The position numbers and the translations under genes are program-made. Positions 1 through 5,652 of a stretch of DNA of 8,792 nt are shown here, piece by piece. How positions within the stretch are numbered: position 1 is the first letter of the stretch; the number at the start of each line of letters is the position of its first letter. The stretch comes from Actinomycetes bacterium (GTDB taxonomy: Bacteria > Actinomycetota > Actinomycetes > Mycobacteriales > Mycobacteriaceae). The stretch lies in NCBI GenBank assembly GCA_023418505.1, contig JAEZZR010000010.1, forward strand, positions 1 to 8,792, given 5' to 3'. The notes under the pieces are model-generated. The model did not search any database and had not been told where the DNA came from. It was given only the letters and a program-made list of their open reading frames with translations.

Positions 1-74
1 GGACGACCAGCTCTCTACGACAACGGTATCGATACCGAGTACACCCATTCAATCGGTATCCAAAAAGGCCAAAT

Positions 75-479
75 CTAACACGACTGCGACACGCCGAAGC
101 GGACACACTTTTTGACCCTTAACCCCAGCTTGATGTCATTTGTCTGCTGTCTTCTTTGGTCAATTTCGGGTAACAGCGCTGTCCACGCTCCGAAAGTTGA
201 TCCGGCTACATAGTCGTCATGACATGGGGTCTCATCTCTAGAGATATACGAGCGCCTACTCATCCCTCTGACGATCTCATCTAAGTCCGAGCACGGCTCA
301 AGGAACCATTCGCGAGATCCATTCCTCGCTTCGTTCCATCGCCCAATAGATCTATCGATCGTATTGCGAAACCCAACCTCGACATAGCCGATGGTTCTGT
401 CCACAATCGCGGCAGCTTCGAAAAGAGCATTCACATCTTTTTCCGATAACTTCCATAGCGTAATTTCTGGTTCCACCAC
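75..479 (-). pseudogene. Truncated Abi-like (abortive infection family) protein, probable remnant
   Basis: The 134-residue product resembles the central part of the Abi-like family of phage-resistance proteins. A VEVGFRN helix (residues 33-39) matches the family's usual E-V-A-L-R-N segment. It is followed by WFLE (58-61) and by TFGAWTALL (95-103), which matches the family's FGFW-x-LL block. Full family members, as I recall them, run about 200 residues or more, with an N-terminal helix before VEV and a C-terminal RN-(R)-AHHE motif; both are missing here. After IKL the frame reads GLRVKK and stops at a TAG. Adding one base there gives IKLW, as in the family, and an open frame to a TGA at 49-51, so a one-base deletion is likely. 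The start is a GTG at 479 with an AGGGGG only 3 nt upstream, which is poor spacing. No partner gene is visible. The family match is from motif memory only. Confidence 0.45.
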
Positions 480-593
480 AGTCCCCCTATTACGATCCCC
501 CTACAGCTATTCAATCTATTGAAAGCCTAACGGAGACGGCGGACTAACACCACGAAAAAGATCTAACCTTCCCCGCTAACAGACCCTAGATAT

Positions 594-632
594 AAAAAGG
601 CGCTCAGCACCGGGGGGGGATTGGTGCTGAGC
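594..632 (-). terminator. Candidate leftward intrinsic terminator
   Basis: GCTCAGCACC (602-611) and GGTGCTGAGC (623-632) form a perfect 10-bp stem around an 11-nt loop that contains a run of eight G on the + strand. Read on the minus strand, the stem is followed by GCC and then five T (598-594), the layout of a Rho-independent terminator. Read on the plus strand it is followed by TAACGCCC with no T-run, so leftward action is favoured. No leftward gene lies just upstream of it, which makes its customer unclear: an unannotated leftward transcript or a lost gene are both possible. Confidence 0.45.
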
Positions 633-665
633 TAACGCCCGAGGCATCGGGGGGGGGGATTGTGC
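611..665. repeat. Paired long G-tracts in a repeated context
   Basis: The motif C-G(8)-ATTGGTGC (611-627) recurs as C-G(10)-ATTGTGC (648-665), differing in G-run length and one G. Runs of 8-10 G are prone to slippage, so length variation between isolates is plausible. The first run is the loop of the terminator-like hairpin. The second overlaps a small CCCGA/TCGGG hairpin (638-651). Confidence 0.6.
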
Positions 666-917
666 CCCGGACGTGGCGGCCGCGCATTTAAGGGGCCGTC
701 CACCGCCAAGTATGGCATACATTTTCTAAAAAGCAAGCCCCCGGCAAGAATTTTTTCAGAATTTTTCCTGCTCATTATCCACATAACTCATTTCCGCAGT
801 TCAAAGCCAGAAAACTCAGCACCACCACAGCGCAGACTTCCCCCGAATTCTCCCGATCAGAGACCGATGCCATTCCGTCGATTCATCTACCCTAGAACGC
901 AAGAGGAGGCACCGCTT

Positions 918-1766
918 ATGGGTTCATATAAACCGCGCTGGCAGCAGTCGCTTCGGCAGCAGCAGTTCGCGCCGTCACACAGTCGTTCGCGTCCCACCCG
1001 CACCAAGCGCGCGGCCTTCTTCGACTTGGATAAAACAATCATTGCTCGCAGCTCTGCCTACGCCTTTCACCGGAAGTTCCGTGAATCTGGCCTGATCAGC
1101 ACCAGTGGCATGATCGAATTAGCCTTTAGCCAGGCGCTTTATATCTCCCAAGGCCACGATTCAGATCAGATTGAAGCCGCCCGTGAACGCATGTCCGCTC
1201 TGGTAAAAGGCTGGCAGCCCGATGTGGTGCGCAAGATTGCCGAGGATTCTCTGCACCAGGTGATCTCCCCGTATGTGTATGCCGAAGCACGAGAGCTCAT
1301 CAACCACCACCGACGCCTCGGCCACGATGTTTATGTGGTTTCCGCTTCGGCCACTGAATTAGTAGAGCCAATCGCCCGTGCCATTGGGGTCAACCACACG
1401 GTGGCAACTCGGATTCAGGTGCGTGATGGCGTCTACACCGGCGAGATCGAGTTTTTCTGCCGCGGTGATAACAAAGCCGCGGAGCTCCAACGCTTGGCGG
1501 AGCTACATGGCTACGATCTCAGTGCTTGCTACGCCTATTCGGATTCCATCACCGATGAACCGATGCTGGCCGCTGTCGGCTTCCCCATGGCAGTCAACCC
1601 CGATAAGAATCTGCGCGCCCTTGCTCAGCAACGCAGCTGGCCGATCCGCGATTTCCACAACCCCGAGCCACTATTCACTCCCCCGCGTAAGCGCGCTACC
1701 GTTGCCTCAGCTGCTTCGATTGCAGCAATCGCCGCTGCTATTACTTTTGCTTTACGACGACGTTAA
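918..1766 (+). CDS. HAD-superfamily (SerB-like, HAD-IB) phosphatase with C-terminal membrane tail
   Basis: Predicted Mg-dependent phosphatase of the haloacid dehalogenase superfamily, 282 residues. Motif I is FFDLDKTI, with nucleophile Asp36 and general acid Asp38. Motif II is VVSAS (140-144). The motif III lysine is Lys186 in GDNKAAEL. Motif IV is YSDSITDEPML (207-217), with Asp209 and Asp213. The cap lies between motifs I and II. The family resembles SerB and the HAD-IB hydrolases, but the substrate cannot be read from the sequence. Residues 260-278 form an Ala/Ile-rich hydrophobic stretch ending in RRR, so the enzyme is probably tail-anchored with the catalytic domain in the cytoplasm. The ATG at 918 is chosen because GAGGAGG (903-909) sits 8 nt upstream; the frame is open further left but that part is not protein-like. 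It corresponds by position to Rv3661 of M. tuberculosis and faces the Fic-like gene, with 56 bp between the stops. Confidence 0.87.
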   Translation: MGSYKPRWQQSLRQQQFAPSHSRSRPTRTKRAAFFDLDKTIIARSSAYAFHRKFRESGLISTSGMIELAFSQALYISQGHDSDQIEAARERMSALVKGWQPDVVRKIAEDSLHQVISPYVYAEARELINHHRRLGHDVYVVSASATELVEPIARAIGVNHTVATRIQVRDGVYTGEIEFFCRGDNKAAELQRLAELHGYDLSACYAYSDSITDEPMLAAVGFPMAVNPDKNLRALAQQRSWPIRDFHNPEPLFTPPRKRATVASAASIAAIAAAITFALRRR

Positions 1767-1800
1767 CTGCGCCTCTATCCCACTGGTTAAAAATTGCCCA

Positions 1801-1820
1801 CAGCCTAAGTGCAGCCTAAG
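1801..1820. repeat. Short tandem direct repeat between convergent stops
   Basis: CAGCCTAAG occurs at 1801-1809 and 1812-1820 with 2 nt between copies, in the 56-bp gap between the HAD and Fic-like stop codons. I could not fold a convincing terminator in this gap on either strand. Confidence 0.5.
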
Positions 1821-1822
1821 CA

Positions 1823-2605
1823 TTAAACGGCTTGCGCGATACCGCGGGCTTCCGTTGCTCCTGCGGTTAACCCTTCGGCGTGCATAATCAGCCACTGGCG
1901 TACCCCTTCGGGAGTGCCTTGCACGAACGCTTCCGCCGCTTGTTCGTAGTTTTGCTTATGACGCGTCCAATAGACCTCGGGCACCCCTAGGCCACGGGGA
2001 TCAATACCGGTAGTTACGCTGGCCAGCCGAGAAGCCGCTCGCGCAATCAAACCGTTGTTGGCTGCGAACGGGCGCATGGTCAAGATTTCTCCGTGAATTA
2101 CCCCGGAGAGCACCACACCGTTGACCTGGGTACCGCCGGTGATCATCCGTCCTAAAAGGTGCAGACGTTGTTCTTTCATGGCAGCAGATAGCTTATCGTC
2201 GCCAACTGGCTGGCCTACTGGGCTGCTTTGTGCCTGAGCGAAGCTGGTTTTCGAATCACCATCTGCCACCAAAGCGAATTTCGCCAACACCTGCAGTGGA
2301 GCGCGCTGCCAAATGCGGGCTGTTTCGCTAATCGTTTCTGGCGCTAAAGGCTCATAGGTACGCAGCGAGGCTGCAAGCACTGGGTCGGTGACGTGCCCGT
2401 CGTCAGGCAAATCTCGGCGCCCACCTGCCAACCACGCCGAGGCACGTGCCCCGCGCAATACCGACTCCGCACCCGTGAGATTATGCTTCCGCAAGTTCAC
2501 CTTATGGCGGTGTACTGCAGACAACGCATCGATGGCTTCGTTAGTGGCGTCCGCAACTCCTTCAAGTTCCATCAGAGGTGCCAGTGGATCGGATGCTGCA
2601 GTCAT
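1823..2605 (-). CDS. Fic-fold-like protein with degenerate catalytic motif
   Basis: A 260-residue protein, probably the counterpart of Rv3662c, a family often labelled oxidoreductase or hypothetical. I read it as a Fic-domain protein. HGEILTMRPFAANNGLIAR (residues 171-189) aligns with the Fic core HPFxDGNGRxxR, followed by a helix and a Tyr-containing helix (VYW, 211-213) as in Fic proteins. Canonical Fic enzymes transfer AMP or similar groups using the motif His and the GNGR loop. Here His is Arg178, the acidic residue is Ala182, the loop reads NNG (183-185), and the following Arg is Leu186. A possible inhibitory motif S/TxxxEG reads S56-AWL-A60-G61, with Glu replaced by Ala. AMP transfer is therefore doubtful; a binding or scaffold role is possible. 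The ATG start has no ribosome site, but TAATAT (2619-2614) lies 8 nt before it, suggesting a leaderless mRNA. The Fic assignment is from motif reading only. Confidence 0.62.
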   Translation of the reverse strand: MTAASDPLAPLMELEGVADATNEAIDALSAVHRHKVNLRKHNLTGAESVLRGARASAWLAGGRRDLPDDGHVTDPVLAASLRTYEPLAPETISETARIWQRAPLQVLAKFALVADGDSKTSFAQAQSSPVGQPVGDDKLSAAMKEQRLHLLGRMITGGTQVNGVVLSGVIHGEILTMRPFAANNGLIARAASRLASVTTGIDPRGLGVPEVYWTRHKQNYEQAAEAFVQGTPEGVRQWLIMHAEGLTAGATEARGIAQAV

Positions 2606-2773
2606 AACAAACGATATTAGATGAAGAATAGATGAAGATATCGCCGATATTTTCTAAGCTAGTGCACGAAACTTACCCAGCGATGGGTAGGATACGAACT
2701 TAGATAATCGCTTAGATAAGCGGCAATTAGTCAAACGAACCAGACGAAAATAAACATGCCCAGGAGGATCGGC
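2606..2773. promoter_or_regulatory. Divergent promoter region with tandem repeats and an inverted repeat
   Basis: This lies between the leftward Fic-like gene and the rightward holin-like gene. Minus-strand TAATAT (2619-2614) suits the Fic-like gene. On the plus strand TAGGAT (2688-2693) and GATAAT (2703-2708) are possible -10 elements, without clear -35 boxes. TACCCA-GCGA-TGGGTA (2674-2689) is a 6-bp inverted repeat overlapping TAGGAT and could be an operator. Two pairs of near-perfect tandem repeats are present: TAGATGAAGA (2618-2627, 2629-2638) and CTTAGATAATCG/CTTAGATAAGCG (2699-2722). Confidence 0.4.
2699..2722. repeat. 12-bp tandem direct repeat upstream of the holin-like gene
   Basis: CTTAGATAATCG (2699-2710) is followed directly by CTTAGATAAGCG (2711-2722), 11 of 12 identical. 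Each copy contains a GATAA core that resembles a -10 element, so this may be a duplicated promoter or a binding site. Confidence 0.55.
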
Positions 2774-3295
2774 GTGAGCAAAGACAACAACGAGGGACTT
2801 TTCACTGACGGCGGAGAGGTCAATGAAACCCGCGTCACCGGCATTCCACTAAATGATGTCGATACCTACGCCAAGGGTGAAGCCAGCATTGGGCAGCTAG
2901 TTTCCTCCGCATCCGAGCAGGTTTCTACCCTGGTGCGTTCCGAAGTGGAGCTCGCTAAAGCCGAGATCATCGGTGAAGTAAAGAAGGGCGGCGTTGCTGG
3001 TGGCCTGTTCGCAGGCGCTGGTGTCATTGCTTTGTACTCCACCTTCTTCCTGTTCTTCGGTCTGGGCTGGTTGCTGGCCCTTTGGCTACCAACCTGGGCA
3101 GCCTTCCTGATTATTTTCGCTGTCATGCTGGTAGTGGCTGGCGTTTTGGCTCTGATCGGCGTGAAGAAGGTGAAGTCCATCCGTAAGCCAGAAAAGACCA
3201 TTAACTCGGTGCAAGAACTTAAGGGCGTAGTACCTCAGAAGAAGAGTGGCGACTCCAAGGACGCCACTGCCAACAAGCACGGAATGTACACCTAA
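2774..3295 (+). CDS. Small two-helix membrane protein, actinobacterial holin-X (holin superfamily III) type
   Basis: A 173-residue protein. A hydrophilic N-terminus is followed by an amphipathic helix (about 37-72, ASIGQLVSS through EIIGEVKKGG) and then two membrane helices (about 76-104 and 107-130) joined by a short LPTW turn. The tail is basic and Lys-rich (KKVKSIRKPEK onward). This layout fits the Phage_holin_3_6 family (putative actinobacterial Holin-X), which is chromosomal in many actinobacteria; lytic holin activity is not implied. Its position matches Rv3669, a membrane protein upstream of ephE and marP. The GTG at 2774 is chosen because AGGAGG (2762-2767) lies 6 nt upstream. The in-frame ATG at 2756 has no ribosome site and would place the AGGAGG inside the gene. 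A 91-bp gap separates it from the alpha/beta hydrolase on the same strand. Confidence 0.82.
   Translation: MSKDNNEGLFTDGGEVNETRVTGIPLNDVDTYAKGEASIGQLVSSASEQVSTLVRSEVELAKAEIIGEVKKGGVAGGLFAGAGVIALYSTFFLFFGLGWLLALWLPTWAAFLIIFAVMLVVAGVLALIGVKKVKSIRKPEKTINSVQELKGVVPQKKSGDSKDATANKHGMYT
3245..3268 (+). repeat. 7-bp inverted repeat inside the 3' end of the holin-like gene
   Basis: AGTGGCG (3245-3251) and CGCCACT (3262-3268) pair perfectly around a 10-nt loop, shortly before the stop codon. No T-run follows. It could stabilise the mRNA end or attenuate read-through into the hydrolase gene, or be chance. Confidence 0.35.
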
Positions 3296-3386
3296 GCCAG
3301 CTCACGCCTGGCATTAAAGGCCGTATGTGCTTGAAGCTCAAGGCTTGAACTAGCACAACACGCCTATCAGCCTGGTTACTGTTTTC
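3296..3386 (+). promoter_or_regulatory. Gap before the hydrolase with a weak hairpin and no ribosome site
   Basis: GTGCT (3327-3331) and AGCAC (3352-3356) can close an imperfect hairpin containing CTTGA-AGC-TCAAG (3330-3342). No purine-rich ribosome site precedes the hydrolase GTG. TTGAAC (3345-3350) resembles a -35, but the nearest -10-like TATCAG (3365-3370) is only 14 nt away. TACTGT (3377-3382) is too close to the GTG for ordinary leaderless spacing. How the hydrolase is expressed is unresolved. Confidence 0.25.
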
Positions 3387-4433
3387 GTGTCTGATCTCTT
3401 ACTCGCCGGCCCCTGGCAGCACCGTATGGTGCACGCCCACGGCCAGCGGTTACATATCGCCCAATGTGAGCCCTCTCGCGGATCTGCGTCGGCTCCATTG
3501 GTTCTTTTCTTGCACGGCTCCACTGGGGGATGGTTCGAGTGGTGCGACGTGCTCACCGAACTTGCGGGTGGCAATAGCGGCGCCCCCAATCCTGATAGCG
3601 CTCAAGATGCCCGCGACGCTCATAACCCCACCCCTGCACTAGACGCCCACCTCGTGGCGGTTTCTTTGCGTGGCTATCCTCCGTCTGATCGCACGCCACA
3701 GGGGTATTCTCCTACTCTGGCTGCCGACGATATCGCCAGCCTCATTCGAGCTTTAGGCCACACCGAAGCCCTGCTAGTTGGCCAAGGTATGGGTGCCTGG
3801 ATCGCCTGGACACTGCAAGCCCAACACCCAACATTGGTTCGCGGCATCATTGCAACGGCGGCAGCCCATCCGGCTACGTTTTTGAGCGAATTGTGGCGTC
3901 AGCCGTTTTCGGCAGAATCCCGGGAGCTGATCGGCACTTCGCTCAGCACCCCCGGACGCACGATTACCCGCCTGCCCTCGCCAAAGCGCCTTGGTAAAAA
4001 GATCCTGCAACCAGCGCAAGCGCAGCAGGAGCTTATCGACGATATGGTGGCACACTCCTTAGCCCGGTGCGCTCCGATTGATGGGGTAGATTTTGCGGAC
4101 ACCGAACGGGGTAAAAACCTCGGCGAGCTCATGCACGCGTCGTCGTCTGCTGGTGGCATCACTACTGCCGTGGAGTACGCCAATTGGTGGGCAAAGCCGG
4201 GGCCGCAGCGGATTATGAAGTGGCTGTCGAAACTCAGTGAAGCCCCGCTACCGGAAGCCATTTTGATTGCTGGTTCTTTGGATTCCACTGCTCCTCAGCG
4301 TTTACTAGAGGCCTCGATTCCTGCGGAGGGAAATTCACAGATCGTTATTGCCCCTGATGTGGGCCACTTCCCTGCCCTCGAAACCCCGCACACCGTGGCC
4401 GATATGGTGCGCCAGCAATTGGCACAGAGTTAA
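3387..4433 (+). CDS. Alpha/beta-hydrolase fold protein (EphE-like position) with glycine at the nucleophile site
   Basis: A 348-residue alpha/beta-fold protein. It shows the oxyanion-loop motif FLHGSTGGW (41-49), a strand and turn SLRGYPPSDR (93-102), the nucleophile elbow VGQGMGAWIAW (131-141), an acid candidate Asp299 in AGSLDS, and a catalytic-type His327 in PDVGHFPALETP. Normal enzymes have Ser, Asp or Cys in the middle of the elbow (GxSxG or GxDxG); here the residue is Gly134, encoded by GGT. The rest of the site is intact. The cap is roughly 160-285, and an Asn/Asp/Pro-rich insertion lies at about 61-86. By position it matches Rv3670, annotated ephE (epoxide hydrolase), but hydrolase chemistry needs a nucleophile that I do not see. 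The start is a GTG; conserved-looking LLLAGPWQHR follows at once, but no ribosome site is visible. It converges on marP with 16 bp between the stops. Confidence 0.85.
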   Translation: MSDLLLAGPWQHRMVHAHGQRLHIAQCEPSRGSASAPLVLFLHGSTGGWFEWCDVLTELAGGNSGAPNPDSAQDARDAHNPTPALDAHLVAVSLRGYPPSDRTPQGYSPTLAADDIASLIRALGHTEALLVGQGMGAWIAWTLQAQHPTLVRGIIATAAAHPATFLSELWRQPFSAESRELIGTSLSTPGRTITRLPSPKRLGKKILQPAQAQQELIDDMVAHSLARCAPIDGVDFADTERGKNLGELMHASSSAGGITTAVEYANWWAKPGPQRIMKWLSKLSEAPLPEAILIAGSLDSTAPQRLLEASIPAEGNSQIVIAPDVGHFPALETPHTVADMVRQQLAQS

Positions 4434-4449
4434 ACCACTTACCTCGCTA

Positions 4450-5652
4450 CTAATTCACTACACATGCGCCAGTGCCTACTGGAGCAGTAAGCCCCGTCGC
4501 AGCGTCGATAGCTTCCCGCGTTTCCCGCTCAGTCAGTGCGTAGCCTGTTTCGTCGTTGTTAATGCCCGCGCCGAAGATCAAGCCGAAGACGCGGCCGTCG
4601 GTGGTCATCAACGGACCACCTGAATTGCCATGACGCACATCAGAGCGCAGTACGTAGGCCTGCCGGTCATGCTGGCCTTGGGAGTAAATATCAGCGCCGC
4701 GGATGGTCAGCACGGTGTTCACGCGAGCGGCGGTGGCCTTAAACGGCCCGGATTCTGGGAAGCCCAGCACCACAGCGTCGGTACCTGGTGGCATCTGATC
4801 GCCTGCCCAGGTAATCGGCGTAAGCGGCAAATCCCACGAGTACAGCACGGCAATATCGTCCAGCGGGTCGTAGTAAACCACATCAGCATCTACCAGACCG
4901 GCAACCGTCTCCATGCGTACGGTTTCCGCACCAGCGACGACGTGGGCATTCGTTACCACCATATTTTCGCCCACGACGAACCCAGTGCCTTGCAGCAAAC
5001 GCTGGCACTGTTGTGCCTCACCCATCACGCGCACGATCGAAGGGCGCACGCGGTCTACTACTTCTTGAGAGATCACCGAAGGATCGGCGGGAACATCAGG
5101 CTGGTTGGTATCCCACTGCGGCGCGATCAACGGCATGCCATTTTCCGTTAAGTTGCCCAGGATCGTGGACATCACGTTGTCCGAGCCCTCAGGCGTTAGT
5201 TGTCCCACGACGTCCAATACCTTGGAGTCCCGGATTTCGTCGCCCGCCCTACCCGGCAACACGGTGGCCAGCGGCGTTAAAACCACCCACGTGACCACCA
5301 GGAAGGTAATCGCGCGCACCACAGCACCCAGGCCAGCATCGATACCTATTGCCACCGGGGTGCGAATCACATTGCGCAGCGATTGTCCCGCGCTTGCACC
5401 TACGGAAAATCCGATGATGACCAGCAGCAAGAACGTTGCCAACCCCACGGTGAGCTTCGCCATCGGCTCGTCCAAGTAATCCATCACGTAGGGCATCACT
5501 TGGATGGCCAAGAAGCCACCAGCAACCACGCCGACGATACCCATCACCGTAGAGATCGCCCCTTGGCGCCATCCCACCCACATGGCGATGATGACGCCGA
5601 TTAGCAGCGCTAAGTCCACTAGAGACACCGTTGCCAAAGCGGATTGTTCCAT
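4450..5652 (-). CDS. marP: MarP-type membrane-anchored periplasmic serine protease
   Basis: A 400-residue counterpart of Rv3671c (MarP), the protease needed for acid and oxidative resistance in M. tuberculosis. The N-terminal part has about four membrane helices (roughly 10-30, 33-57, 66-85 and 108-132; CvpA-like). A linker leads to an extracytoplasmic chymotrypsin-like domain from about 195. The catalytic triad is His237 (TNAHVVAG), Asp266 (DPLDDIAVL) and Ser344 (RHGNSGGPL). The His-Asp spacing of 29 equals that of MarP, whose triad I recall as H235, D264 and S343. Cys216 and Cys397 sit where MarP has its domain-locking, redox-sensitive disulfide (Cys214-Cys395), so that switch appears conserved. 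The ATG start overlaps the Nudix stop in TGATG, and a GGAAGG lies upstream, so the two are probably translationally coupled. It is the last gene of the leftward cluster. The protease call is firm; the corynebacterial substrates are unknown. Confidence 0.95.
   Translation of the reverse strand: MEQSALATVSLVDLALLIGVIIAMWVGWRQGAISTVMGIVGVVAGGFLAIQVMPYVMDYLDEPMAKLTVGLATFLLLVIIGFSVGASAGQSLRNVIRTPVAIGIDAGLGAVVRAITFLVVTWVVLTPLATVLPGRAGDEIRDSKVLDVVGQLTPEGSDNVMSTILGNLTENGMPLIAPQWDTNQPDVPADPSVISQEVVDRVRPSIVRVMGEAQQCQRLLQGTGFVVGENMVVTNAHVVAGAETVRMETVAGLVDADVVYYDPLDDIAVLYSWDLPLTPITWAGDQMPPGTDAVVLGFPESGPFKATAARVNTVLTIRGADIYSQGQHDRQAYVLRSDVRHGNSGGPLMTTDGRVFGLIFGAGINNDETGYALTERETREAIDAATGLTAPVGTGACVVN

Larger units (their letters stand above)
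480..917. other. 438-bp intergenic region with G-tracts, hairpins and AT-rich repeats
   Basis: I see no convincing gene here. A TTG at 660 opens the HAD frame upstream, but that stretch is not protein-like and has no ribosome site. The region contains runs of 8 G (612-619) and 10 G (649-658). It also contains a 10-bp perfect hairpin (602-632), a 5-bp hairpin (638-642 with 647-651), and an 11-bp near-tandem repeat AGAATTTTTTC/AGAATTTTTCC (747-768). CTCAGCACC occurs at 603-611 and again at 815-823. The HAD promoter must lie here or further left. TACCCT (888-893) is a possible -10 but has no recognisable -35. Confidence 0.6.

Noticed and set aside
1..48. ATG on the minus strand at 48 opening a frame that runs off the left edge
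   Set aside because: Only 16 codons are visible, there is no ribosome site, and the peptide is not recognised.
1..78. Possible 3' end of a rightward gene (25 open codons ending in TAA at 76-78)
   Set aside because: All three plus-strand frames are open for 25 or more codons here, the peptide is unrecognised, and there is no start in view. It cannot be told from chance.
602..640. tRNA-like start on the minus strand (GGGCGTTAGCTCAGC)
   Set aside because: It resembles the acceptor and D-arm of a tRNA but is one base short, has no anticodon or T-arm after it, and is explained by the hairpin arm.
660..917. Upstream extension of the HAD gene from a TTG at 660
   Set aside because: The 86 extra residues look like random translation, there is no ribosome site at 660, and a strong GAGGAGG precedes the ATG at 918.
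2756..2773. ATG at 2756 as the start of the holin-like gene
   Set aside because: It has no ribosome site, whereas AGGAGG at 2762-2767 is correctly spaced for the GTG at 2774.
2774..3295. Prophage lysis gene
   Set aside because: The family name contains 'holin', but no phage genes or endolysin are nearby, and the position matches a chromosomal gene conserved in mycobacteria.
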